Shown: piece by piece, positions 43,464-51,929 of the stretch
Numbering within the stretch: position 1 is the first letter of the stretch
Layout of the letters: each line of letters starts with the position of its first letter
Assembly: GCA_965230485.1 (NCBI GenBank)
Contig: CBDDLA010000001.1
Coordinates: forward strand, 930,001-994,000
Direction of reading: 5' to 3'
DNA: 64,000 nucleotides
DNA from: Putridiphycobacter sp965230485
Lineage (GTDB): Bacteria; Bacteroidota; Bacteroidia; Flavobacteriales_D; Crocinitomicaceae
Made by a program: the position numbers and the translations under genes
Notes under the pieces: generated by a model
The model's input: the letters and a program-made list of their open reading frames with translations, nothing else
Told to the model about the DNA's origin: nothing
The model's database searches: none

Positions 43464-44891
43464 TCAATCTATATAACTCAATTTGACCATATTTGATGGC
43501 CCTTTCTCTTCGATAGGAACTGATGCAATATTGATCACAAGATCGTTTTTCTTGAGTAAGCCCATTTTTTTCATTAAATATTTGGAATCAGCAATTGTAT
43601 GGTCGGTACTGACCATTTTATCATAATAAAAGGCTTTTACTCCCCAAACTAAATTTAATTGTGTTAAAATTTGACGATTTTCGGTAAACACAAAAGTATC
43701 AGATTTTGGACGTTGAGAAGATATTTTATAAGCCGTATACCCAGAAAAAGTCATGGTAATTATTCCCTTAGCTTCTACCCTCTGAGATAATCTTGCAGCA
43801 TTGAAACAAATAGAGTCAGAAATAAACCTATCCTGATTTTTTTCTGGTTCCTCTTCCTTATGGTAAATTTCATCAGACTTTTCAACTTCGGTTACAATCT
43901 TTGATATAGCTTTGATCACCTCAACCGGAAATTTACCTACTGATGTCTCTCCTGAAAGCATAACAGCATCAGCCCCATCCAAAACTGCGTTAGCTACATC
44001 ATTTACTTCAGCTCTCGTCGGTGTGATATTAGAAATCATACTCTCCATCATTTGAGTAGCCACTATAGTTGGCTTAGCAAATTTTCGGCATTTTCTAATA
44101 ATCATTTTTTGAATTGTAGGCACTGTTTCCATTGGCACTTCAACCCCTAAATCTCCTCTTGCTACCATAATAGCATCAGTCGCTTTTACAATATCATCAA
44201 TATCTTTAACAGCTTCCGGTTTTTCTATCTTGGCAATTACTTTAGCACTACTATTGTGTTTAGAAATGATATGCTTTAATTCTATAATGTCTCTTGCCGA
44301 ACGGACAAAAGATAATCCTATCCAATCTAATTGATGCTCTAACGCGAAATCAAGATCTTTTAAATCCTTTTCAGTTAAACATGGTAATGAAATATTTGTG
44401 TTAGGCAAATTCACTCCTTTTTTTGACGATAATATTCCTCCATGAACAACAATCGCTTCAACCTCGTCATCTTTATTTGTTTTCGTAATATCGAGTTGAA
44501 GTTTACCATCATCAAGCAATACAGAATCTCCGACCACTACATCCTTAGGAAAACTTTGATAAGTAATGTATAGCCTTTCTGCGGTACCCATACATTCATT
44601 AGTAGTGATAGTAATATTTTTTCCATTAACAAGTTCAACACCATTGTTTTCAACCTCTCCAATTCTTATTTTAGGTCCTTGTAAATCTGCCAATAGCGCG
44701 ACGTTATATCCGAGTTCATCATTTAACTCTCTAACTAATTTTATGGTATTCAAATGATTGTCATGCGTGCCATGGGAAAAATTTAGTCTGCATACGTTCG
44801 TTCCGTTAAGTATCATTTCTTTAAGAATCTTTTTAGAATTCGTTGAGGCAGGTCCCATTGTTGCAACTATCTTGGTTTTTTTATTAATCAT
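43464..44891 (-). CDS. pyk: Pyruvate kinase
   Basis: A 475-residue glycolytic enzyme that converts phosphoenolpyruvate and ADP to pyruvate and ATP. Active-site motifs are VCRLNFSHGTHD, the PK signature IIAKIEKPEAV-type (VIAKIEKPEAVKDIDDI) and IMVARGDLGVEVP, with TQMMESMI and DGADAVMLSGETSVGKFP following. The C-terminal regulatory domain is complete and ends NMVKLSYID. It lies 13 bases downstream of the IPExxxVDY gene on the same strand. Confidence 0.96.
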   Translation of the reverse strand: MINKKTKIVATMGPASTNSKKILKEMILNGTNVCRLNFSHGTHDNHLNTIKLVRELNDELGYNVALLADLQGPKIRIGEVENNGVELVNGKNITITTNECMGTAERLYITYQSFPKDVVVGDSVLLDDGKLQLDITKTNKDDEVEAIVVHGGILSSKKGVNLPNTNISLPCLTEKDLKDLDFALEHQLDWIGLSFVRSARDIIELKHIISKHNSSAKVIAKIEKPEAVKDIDDIVKATDAIMVARGDLGVEVPMETVPTIQKMIIRKCRKFAKPTIVATQMMESMISNITPTRAEVNDVANAVLDGADAVMLSGETSVGKFPVEVIKAISKIVTEVEKSDEIYHKEEEPEKNQDRFISDSICFNAARLSQRVEAKGIITMTFSGYTAYKISSQRPKSDTFVFTENRQILTQLNLVWGVKAFYYDKMVSTDHTIADSKYLMKKMGLLKKNDLVINIASVPIEEKGPSNMVKLSYID

Positions 44892-44904
44892 ATTATCATC
44901 TCTT

Positions 44905-45324
44905 TTAAAATAGCAAATTTGCTTTTGACTTTAATTCTTCAGTTTTAAACTGAAAAGCTGTTAAAATACAGTCAATTTTCTTTAATTGAGTTATGAAATC
45001 GTTAAGGTTTATCTCATAACCACCTTTAATAATCAAAAAATAATCAATTTGATCTTGTTCAGGGATGAGCCTCTTATAATTATCGAATGATAGGTTCTTT
45101 ATTAAATAAAAAGCCTCATGTGTCTCTTCATTCAAAAAATCATAAAAAGAAAAATAGTATTCACCATCTTTTTTTGTCCTTAAGTAATAATCATCCCCTT
45201 TGCACAAATTCATATTAAGTTCCCGATTTATAGACCAGCAAAGTCTATAATCAGAATGACTACAGCAAATTCCAATCAAATCAAAATCATATGTTTCTTC
45301 GAAAAATAACTTATGCTTTGCCAT
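44905..45324 (-). CDS. IPExxxVDY family protein
   Basis: A 139-residue soluble protein of a Bacteroidota family named for its motif, here LIPEQDQIDYFLII near residue 90 (IPE-x3-I-DY variant). The N-terminal part, DFDLIGICCSHSDYRLCWSINRELNM, is also typical. No biochemical function is known to me. The gene directly precedes pyk, as in related genomes, and the pair is probably cotranscribed. A one-mismatch -7 element (TACCTTTA, 45340-45333) lies just upstream. Confidence 0.82.
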   Translation of the reverse strand: MAKHKLFFEETYDFDLIGICCSHSDYRLCWSINRELNMNLCKGDDYYLRTKKDGEYYFSFYDFLNEETHEAFYLIKNLSFDNYKRLIPEQDQIDYFLIIKGGYEINLNDFITQLKKIDCILTAFQFKTEELKSKANLLF

Positions 45325-45406
45325 TAGTTTTATAAAGGTATAGAATTTTATACGTAAGCCTTATTGATATGTTTTGCTTTTAACTATATTTATCAGAAAA
45401 GTGAAT

Positions 45407-46165
45407 ATGAAATTCTTTATTTCGGAATCAGAATGGTTTGACACGGGAAAGGGAATAGATATTTCCTTACCATTAAGTCCTAATAAAGGAGCTTTAGCCT
45501 GGTATGTTGATCCTGTAAGAATATGGCCAGTGGAAGGTGACGGTTTCATTGGGAAAGTATCAAAAGGAGGAAGTACAAATTTTAATAATATTCAGCTGAA
45601 TCCACATGGAAATGGCACCCATACTGAAAATGTCGGACACATTTCAGAAGATTTTTATAACATTAATGATTGCCTGACAGAATTTTTTTTTAGTGCAGCT
45701 TTAATAAGTGTAAAGCCTAAAATCTATCATAATTCGGAATGGGTTGAAAGGGATTTAATAATTGACAAAGAACTACTATCAAAGGCATTTGACAATTTAA
45801 AAACTTGTGATGCATTGGTTATCAGAACACTTCCAAACAATATTGATAAAAAATCAATAAACTATTCTAACACCAACCCACCCTATTTGACTGCTGATGC
45901 TATGACCTATATTGTAGAAAAAGGCGTCAAGCATCTACTAATTGATCTTCCATCAGTAGATCGCGAAAATGACCATGGGAAACTAATGGCTCATAAAATA
46001 TTTTGGGATTACCCATCAAATCCACAACCAAATAAAACCATAACTGAACTTGTCTATGTTCCAAACTCCGTTAAGGATGGAAACTATATTCTAAATATTC
46101 AAATTATTAGTCTAGAAAATGATGCTTCACCATCTAAACCAATATTATATAAGATTGAAAATTAA
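45407..46165 (+). CDS. Cyclase-family metal hydrolase (kynurenine formamidase-like)
   Basis: A 252-residue protein of the cyclase/arylformamidase superfamily. The metal-binding motif is NPHGNGTHTENVGHI (H-x-G-T-H type), supported by DRENDHGKLMAHKIF further on and LIDLPSVD. Members hydrolyse N-formylkynurenine, isatin or related compounds; the substrate cannot be told here. ATG 45407 starts the family-typical MKFFIS N-terminus; the in-frame TTG at 45374 is in the intergenic region. It overlaps the following DUF1801 gene by one base. Confidence 0.82.
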   Translation: MKFFISESEWFDTGKGIDISLPLSPNKGALAWYVDPVRIWPVEGDGFIGKVSKGGSTNFNNIQLNPHGNGTHTENVGHISEDFYNINDCLTEFFFSAALISVKPKIYHNSEWVERDLIIDKELLSKAFDNLKTCDALVIRTLPNNIDKKSINYSNTNPPYLTADAMTYIVEKGVKHLLIDLPSVDRENDHGKLMAHKIFWDYPSNPQPNKTITELVYVPNSVKDGNYILNIQIISLENDASPSKPILYKIEN

Positions 46166-46512
46166 TGTTAACCGAGTTAGAATCATTTTTCAGGCTAAAA
46201 CCTGAACCTCAGCAGTCTTGTTTATATTTTTTGAGATCTATTATTACTGGATTTCATCAAGACATCAGAGAAACCTTCAAATGGAAATTACCATTTTATA
46301 CTTTTAGGGGAAAAACGTTCTGTTATTTACGGATAGATAAAAAAAATGACTATCCTTATGTATGCTTTACCAAAGGGCTAGAAATGAATCATCCGAGTTT
46401 AGAAATAGGTGATAGAAAAAAAATGAAAACATTCTACGTCAACCCATATGAGGATATTGATATTAAAACCCTGACTGAAATATTAAATGAAGCCATTTCA
46501 CTTTATCAATGA
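46165..46512 (+). CDS. DUF1801 protein
   Basis: A 115-residue DUF1801 (YdhG-like) protein. The family region is IITGFHQDIRETFKWKLPFYTFRGKTFCYLRI, and VCFTKGLEMNHPSLE resembles the later conserved stretch. The fold is known from structural genomics, but its function is unsettled. It starts on the last base of the cyclase-family gene stop (TAATG-type overlap), so the two are translationally coupled. Confidence 0.8.
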   Translation: MLTELESFFRLKPEPQQSCLYFLRSIITGFHQDIRETFKWKLPFYTFRGKTFCYLRIDKKNDYPYVCFTKGLEMNHPSLEIGDRKKMKTFYVNPYEDIDIKTLTEILNEAISLYQ

Positions 46513-46515
46513 CAC

Positions 46516-47409
46516 ATGTCGCGTGAACATCATCATATCAGAGGACAACGTTTATTTTGGGTAATAATACTGAATTCAACGATTACATTGGGTCAATTCA
46601 TTGGTGGATTGATATCAGGAAGCCTGTCATTGATATCAGATGCCATTCATAATTTTACTGATGTCATTTCACTCATAATCAGTTTTTTTGCACAAAAAAT
46701 CAGTAAAAGACGGCAGACTTTAAGTTATACATTCGGCTTTAAAAGGGCTGAAATTATTGCGGCATTTGTTAATGGTATTTCACTTATTATTATTTCGCTT
46801 TATTTAGCTTATGAAGCCACTGTTCGTTTAATTGAACCTCAACAAGTTGAGACAAACTATATTATTTGGCTGGCTAGCTTAGCGATTTTTGGAAATGGAC
46901 TCAGTGTTATTTTGCTACAAAATGATGCTAAAGGAAGTTTAAACATGAAAGCTGCCTATTTACATCTATTATCAGATTTAATGGTGTCAGTTGCTGTATT
47001 AGCTGGTGGAATTCTAATGAAATACTTTGGTCTTTTCTGGATAGATCCAATACTGACCTTAGTTATATCGGCCTATCTATTGTTTTTAAGTATTAAAATT
47101 GTTGCTGAATCAACTTCAATTCTAATGTTATTTGCACCAAAAAATATATCTATACCAGAGTTAGAAGAGAATATTTGTAAAATTAACGGTATTAAAAACT
47201 TACACCATGTTCACCTTTGGCAATTAAATGAGCATGACATTTATTTAGAGGCTCATCTTGAATTTGATACAAATATTACACTTATTGAGTTCGATAGCAT
47301 TTGTAGTTTAATTGAAAAATTGGTAGAGGAAAAATACAATATCACCCATACCATGCTTCAACCAGAATTTAAGCGAGATGATGAAAAAAAATTAATTATT
47401 CAAGATTAG
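46516..47409 (+). CDS. Cation diffusion facilitator (CzcD/ZitB-like)
   Basis: A 297-residue inner-membrane efflux protein with six transmembrane helices. A His-rich N-terminus (EHHHIRG) and metal-site motifs SDAIHNFTDV in helix 2 and LLSDLMVSVAV in helix 5 (HLLSD) identify the Zn/Cd/Co-type family. The cytoplasmic C-terminal domain (about 205-290) includes HHVHLWQLNEHDIYLEAHLE. It would export divalent cations in exchange for protons. It follows the DUF1801 gene by 3 bases and converges with the next gene by a 4-base overlap. Confidence 0.92.
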   Translation: MSREHHHIRGQRLFWVIILNSTITLGQFIGGLISGSLSLISDAIHNFTDVISLIISFFAQKISKRRQTLSYTFGFKRAEIIAAFVNGISLIIISLYLAYEATVRLIEPQQVETNYIIWLASLAIFGNGLSVILLQNDAKGSLNMKAAYLHLLSDLMVSVAVLAGGILMKYFGLFWIDPILTLVISAYLLFLSIKIVAESTSILMLFAPKNISIPELEENICKINGIKNLHHVHLWQLNEHDIYLEAHLEFDTNITLIEFDSICSLIEKLVEEKYNITHTMLQPEFKRDDEKKLIIQD

Positions 47410-49478
47410 TATCCTCCGTGAAATTTTCTAATAAACCATTCTGATACAAGTAAAAGAAGAATAAGAATGAAGATCCATTTATAATCAATGATATCAATAA
47501 AACTCTTTTCTTGATATGTAATTGAAACGATATCTTCTCTTTTTAATAAATCATCTTTTAATTGACCTAAATCCTTGGGTAAATAAAAACTTCCATTCGT
47601 ATTCATTGAAAGATTCTTTAATAAGCGGTGATTCGCACTTAAATTTAACAATTCCTTCTTCACTTCTTTGACAACAAATCTGCCACTCTTCATGTAGTTT
47701 TCATTTTCTAACCTTGTAGTTGCTTGCCATTCATACACGCCTTGCTTTAATCTACCTAATTCAAGAATATAACTATCATTTGTTTTAAAGAATACATAAT
47801 CAAACACCTTTCCTTCTTCATCAATCAATTTATATTTTACTTCAGTATCATTGGTGAGTTGATACGAAGCATTATATAATTCTGATCGAACAATAATTTG
47901 GTCGCTTTCTTCATACTCCTTTTCAAGATTAATTTTAAAAGGATCTTTATTTTCTTTTATAGCTAAATAGGTAATTATTTGTGAGAAGAACTCTTCAAAG
48001 TTTTTAGTTGTTTTATTCTGCAGCTGGTCATATAGCCTCCAGCGCCATAATCCCTCCCCTAAAATAACTGCATATTTATTATCTTGCTTTTGGCTAGAAT
48101 AGATTAGCGGCTTTGATAAGGCAATATTTCCTATTTTTTGAAAAGCTATCGTTTGAATACCCTCCGAAAATGAAATATTTCCTTGTGGAGCCTTTAAAGG
48201 AGGGGCATTACTTAACAAACTAAATATGGATTGGTTAAATATTATTTCTTTAAAATTTACATTACCCTCAAAAACAATATCTTCAGAATTACCGCCATTT
48301 CCATTCAAACCAATGTTGAACCTTGATATACTTTGAAAATCAGCATTAACACCAACAATATGTAAAAACGGAACCTCATTTGATGCTATTAGATCGTCAA
48401 GCTTATTTGATTGCTTCTGATAATTATGAACTATTATTAGGTCAAAAGCCGATAAATCTTCAGAAACCTCACTAATCGGTTTAACCGTTAAATCATAGTT
48501 TTTATTATTTTTTATAACAAAGTTCAATGCCGCAATATCAGGATGTATATAACTGTAGGTAAGTAAGATTTTCTGCCTTCCATCTATTACGTTTATATAA
48601 AAATTCTGAATATTATTCTTGTATGTAAACTCACCATCTAACTGAGATACGGTTGCCGTATATTTTCTATACCCAATAGCTTCAGCTTTAAATTGAAAAT
48701 ATACTGAAATATCAGACTGCCCTTCCTCAAACATCACGTTTTTCGATTGAATTAATTTTCCATTTTCATGAATTTCAATCTTAACTTTTTGGTTAGAATA
48801 TCCATTTTGTAAAAGATTAATTTCAACAGGAAAATCATTTCCTAAAAAGGCAATATCATTATTAACTATACCCGAAATCAAAATATCTTTTGAAACCGTT
48901 GTATCTCCTAAACCGACTGAAAAAATTGGCAAATTAGGTTTTCTGCTTATGGTATATATAGGATTTTGTCCAGAATTATATATCCCATCAGAAGATAGAA
49001 TAATTGCACCTATATTTTGATTAGCATATTGATCATATATTTGATTTATAGTATTCGATATATTTGTGACCTTATAGCTGTAGTTACTATCAATATTTGA
49101 TAGTATATTTTCTGAAAATCCACTTGCAACAACCTCAAATTTAGAATCAAGCTGTTTTTTTAAACGCTCCAAATCTCTTAAAAACCCAGATCGATAAAAT
49201 GTAGAGTCTTTTGTTTGAACTATTGATTCTGACTGATCATGAAGGATAAAAGCAATTGGTTTTTGCCTTTGGTTATCAAGTTTTTTTAGGATAATTCCTA
49301 AAAGTAACATTCCAATAAAAAAAAGCGAAATAAATCTAAAAGCGGCCAGAAGCCATATCCATTTTTTTGATAAGTCTATCCAAACCTTTGTATTATAATA
49401 CAGCAAAAAAGCACCTAGTAATGCAATACTGATGACTAAAAAAAGCCAGGAAGGATGATATGAGAAAACGTAATCCAC
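47406..49478 (-). CDS. Membrane protein with degenerate VWA-like domain
   Basis: A 690-residue protein starting with GTG. Two N-terminal membrane helices (LFLVISIALLGAFLLYYN and FRFISLFFIGMLLLGIIL) precede a periplasmic-type region. At 75-230 is a VWA-like segment: AFILHDQSESI approximates the MIDAS motif (D-x-S-x-S) and LSSDGIYNSG follows. A final hydrophobic helix near 665-685 (WIFILILLLLVSEWFI) anchors the C-terminus. Proteins of this layout accompany Bat-like complexes in Bacteroidota; function unknown. A near-match -7 element (TACTTTTA, 49495-49488) lies upstream. Confidence 0.68.
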   Translation of the reverse strand: MDYVFSYHPSWLFLVISIALLGAFLLYYNTKVWIDLSKKWIWLLAAFRFISLFFIGMLLLGIILKKLDNQRQKPIAFILHDQSESIVQTKDSTFYRSGFLRDLERLKKQLDSKFEVVASGFSENILSNIDSNYSYKVTNISNTINQIYDQYANQNIGAIILSSDGIYNSGQNPIYTISRKPNLPIFSVGLGDTTVSKDILISGIVNNDIAFLGNDFPVEINLLQNGYSNQKVKIEIHENGKLIQSKNVMFEEGQSDISVYFQFKAEAIGYRKYTATVSQLDGEFTYKNNIQNFYINVIDGRQKILLTYSYIHPDIAALNFVIKNNKNYDLTVKPISEVSEDLSAFDLIIVHNYQKQSNKLDDLIASNEVPFLHIVGVNADFQSISRFNIGLNGNGGNSEDIVFEGNVNFKEIIFNQSIFSLLSNAPPLKAPQGNISFSEGIQTIAFQKIGNIALSKPLIYSSQKQDNKYAVILGEGLWRWRLYDQLQNKTTKNFEEFFSQIITYLAIKENKDPFKINLEKEYEESDQIIVRSELYNASYQLTNDTEVKYKLIDEEGKVFDYVFFKTNDSYILELGRLKQGVYEWQATTRLENENYMKSGRFVVKEVKKELLNLSANHRLLKNLSMNTNGSFYLPKDLGQLKDDLLKREDIVSITYQEKSFIDIIDYKWIFILILLLLVSEWFIRKFHGGY

Positions 49479-49572
49479 TTTTTTTGCTAAAAGTAAAAAA
49501 TACTTTCATCATCAATCAAATAATTTGTTTTTATCTGCTAATTTTAAATTCTATTAACTTTAATATTTATCT

Positions 49573-50427
49573 GTGACATTTTTTAAAGAATTTGGAATTG
49601 GGCTAAAAAACTATTGGATAGGCACCAAATTCTTATTTAAACATAGATTAATTATTTACTTTATTTTTCCACTAATACTATTCGTAGGTATATATATTTT
49701 AGGAAATTATTTTCAAGCGGTTGAGTTAAATATTAATGATCAGTTAAAGGCAAAATCAAATGATATTGATACCATTAATGCCTTAATTTGGGTTTCGCTT
49801 AAAATGTTTTTCTTTGATGCATTATATATTATTTTCACACAATTTACACTCTATATTGTTGTGGTGCTATTGTCTCCTATTCTCGCCATTTTATCACAAA
49901 AAATAGAAACAATCCTAACAGGTAACAAATACCCTTTTAATTTCAAAAACCTCATTCATGACATAAAGCGAGGTGCTACAATTGCTTTTAGAAACCTAAT
50001 ATGGTATTATATTTTTGTTGGTATTTTTTTAGGAATAGTCTCTTTTTTCGACCTTTCTGCTAAGAGTTTCATTATTTTTGCAATTCCCTTTATTGTTGGC
50101 TTTTATTATTATGGATTTAGCTTTATCGACTATATAAACGAACGTCGTAGGCTAAACATTCAGCAAAGTGTCTATTTTGTGAGTAAGCACAAGGGTTTAG
50201 CAATCTCTATTGGGAGTATTTATTCAATTCTTTTTCTTTTATATTTTTATATCGCGAATAACAGTAACTCATTAATTGTAACCTACGGTTACAGACAATT
50301 ATGGGAGATAGGTTCTTGGTTTTTATTAACACTTGCTGCACTCAGCCCAATAATAGCGATTACAGCTGCAACACTATCAATGAATGAGGTTGTTAATCTA
50401 AAAAAAGAGAATTCTCCGATAAGTTAG
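49573..50427 (+). CDS. EI24/CysZ-like membrane protein
   Basis: A 284-residue protein with four to six membrane helices, starting with GTG. The N-terminal FFKEFGIGLKNYWIGTKFLFKHRLIIYFIFPLI-type segment and the central SPILAILSQKIETILTGNKYPFNFKNL are characteristic of the EI24 family, which includes the sulfate transporter CysZ. No cys genes are nearby, so transport of sulfate cannot be assumed. It is divergent from the VWA-like gene; the next gene has its own promoter inside its last codons. Confidence 0.75.
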   Translation: MTFFKEFGIGLKNYWIGTKFLFKHRLIIYFIFPLILFVGIYILGNYFQAVELNINDQLKAKSNDIDTINALIWVSLKMFFFDALYIIFTQFTLYIVVVLLSPILAILSQKIETILTGNKYPFNFKNLIHDIKRGATIAFRNLIWYYIFVGIFLGIVSFFDLSAKSFIIFAIPFIVGFYYYGFSFIDYINERRRLNIQQSVYFVSKHKGLAISIGSIYSILFLLYFYIANNSNSLIVTYGYRQLWEIGSWFLLTLAALSPIIAITAATLSMNEVVNLKKENSPIS

Positions 50428-50433
50428 CATTTT

Positions 50434-50464
50434 TTGTTTTGGACTTGTTTTTGTATTAAATTTG
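50434..50464 (+). promoter_or_regulatory. Promoter of the TPR/PD40 gene
   Basis: TTG at 50434-50436, a 20-base spacer and TAAATTTG at 50457-50464 give the best full match to the Bacteroidota -33/-7 promoter in the window. Transcription near 50469 gives a 13-base leader to ATG 50482 and excludes the upstream in-frame ATG codons. Confidence 0.7.
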
Positions 50465-50481
50465 AAGAAATGATGTCATTT

Positions 50482-51858
50482 ATGAAATTTCTTTTAACCA
50501 CAATTTTCGCGCTAATAGTTTCCATTTCATTTGGTTCAATTATAATTCCCCCTGATTCTACTTTATCAATTTTCCAAAAAACTGAAATCAAGATTTTAAT
50601 TTCTGAAGGACGAAAGTATTATAATGAAGACCGCTACAGGCCGGCTCTAGTAAAATTTAGAGAAGCATTAAAAATATCAAAATATAGTGCTGAATCAAAC
50701 TATTGGATAGCTGAATGCCATTTAAGCATGAAAAACTATGATATAGCATTAAAGTACGCGTTAAGAGCAGCAGAATTAGATGATGGAAATATGAAAGAAC
50801 TTTATTACGTTCTTGGTCAATCGCATCACAGACTAGCTCATTTAAAAGAAGCTCTTGAGGCATATGAAAAAGCAAAGGAAAAATTGTCCAGATCGAGAGC
50901 AGAAGATTTTAGGATAGATACAAAAATTGAGGAATGTAAGTACGCCATTGAGTCCAAAAATAATACCTTGGATATTAATATCACTTCACTAGGTTCACAC
51001 ATTAATTCTAAACATGACGATTATGCTGCAATATTATCTCCTGATGGTAAGTCGCTTTACTTTTCTTCAAGACAAGCCCAGAATACAGGCGGCGGATTTA
51101 GCTCTGGCGACAGCAAATACTTTTCTGACATATTTATTTCTGATTGGGACGATAAAACAAGCAAGTGGGCAAAAGCAAATAACTTAGATATGAGAGTTAA
51201 AAGCTTAAATTCTGAAGGGTTTGATGATATTGCTTTTTTAGGAAGCGATAATAAATCACTTTATTTATGCATCAACACTGAAGGTATTTTAAACACTAGC
51301 GTAAATACCCAAAGCACGGATATTTTTAAATCATATTTAGATGAAAATAATCATTGGACTGCTCCTAAGTCTATTGGCAAAAATATAAATTCAATTGGCT
51401 TTGAAGCTTCCCCAACATTGACTGCTGATGGTAAAACTATGTATTTTATAAGTGAAAGATTTGGCGGAGAAGGTAAAGCAGATATTTGGACGAGTTTTTT
51501 TATGGATGGACAATGGACAAAGCCTGAAAATATAGGTAATATTATAAATACTCCTTTTCAAGAAACTACTGTTTTTGTATCAGGAGATGGACAGTACCTT
51601 TATTTCAGCTCTGATGGTCATAAGGGGTTCGGTGGTTATGATGTTTATGTTACTAAAAAAGTAAATGGCGAGTGGATTACACCTGTTAATCTGGGGTTTC
51701 CTATTAATGGTGTATCAGATGAGACTCATTTCGTATATTATCCGAAATTTGAGAAAGGATACTATAGCAAGCAGAGTACAACGGAAAACGGTGGACTAGG
51801 TTATCGAGATATTTTTGAAATTGATTTATCACATTTTGAAGTAGATAAATTATTTTAG
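50482..51858 (+). CDS. Exported TPR and WD40-like (PD40) repeat protein
   Basis: A protein of about 458 residues from ATG 50482. The signal peptide is FLLTTIFALIVSISFGS. TPR units occupy about 30-140 (EGRKYYNEDRYRPALVKFREALK, YALRAAELDDG). From about 165 the protein has PD40 beta-propeller strands (SPDGKSLYFSSRQ, LTADGKTMYFISERFGGEGKADIW, GDGQYLYFSSDGHKGFGGYDVY). The order TPR then PD40 resembles the N-terminal two thirds of PorE, the T9SS protein of Porphyromonas, but the OmpA-like peptidoglycan-binding domain is absent. The next gene encodes an envelope barrel with SPOR-like repeats. A T9SS role is only a possibility. Confidence 0.78.
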   Translation: MKFLLTTIFALIVSISFGSIIIPPDSTLSIFQKTEIKILISEGRKYYNEDRYRPALVKFREALKISKYSAESNYWIAECHLSMKNYDIALKYALRAAELDDGNMKELYYVLGQSHHRLAHLKEALEAYEKAKEKLSRSRAEDFRIDTKIEECKYAIESKNNTLDINITSLGSHINSKHDDYAAILSPDGKSLYFSSRQAQNTGGGFSSGDSKYFSDIFISDWDDKTSKWAKANNLDMRVKSLNSEGFDDIAFLGSDNKSLYLCINTEGILNTSVNTQSTDIFKSYLDENNHWTAPKSIGKNINSIGFEASPTLTADGKTMYFISERFGGEGKADIWTSFFMDGQWTKPENIGNIINTPFQETTVFVSGDGQYLYFSSDGHKGFGGYDVYVTKKVNGEWITPVNLGFPINGVSDETHFVYYPKFEKGYYSKQSTTENGGLGYRDIFEIDLSHFEVDKLF

Positions 51859-51929
51859 TATGACGTAAATATTCGTTTTTTGTACTGAATTTTTGATTAT
51901 TTTAGCGGTAACTAAATTTCATATCCCCT

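Noticed and set aside
51880..51905. Possible promoter (TTG, TATTTTAG) before the barrel/SPOR gene
   Set aside because: The spacing is only 15 bases and the -7 box ends AG in place of TG; the gene may be read from the upstream promoter.
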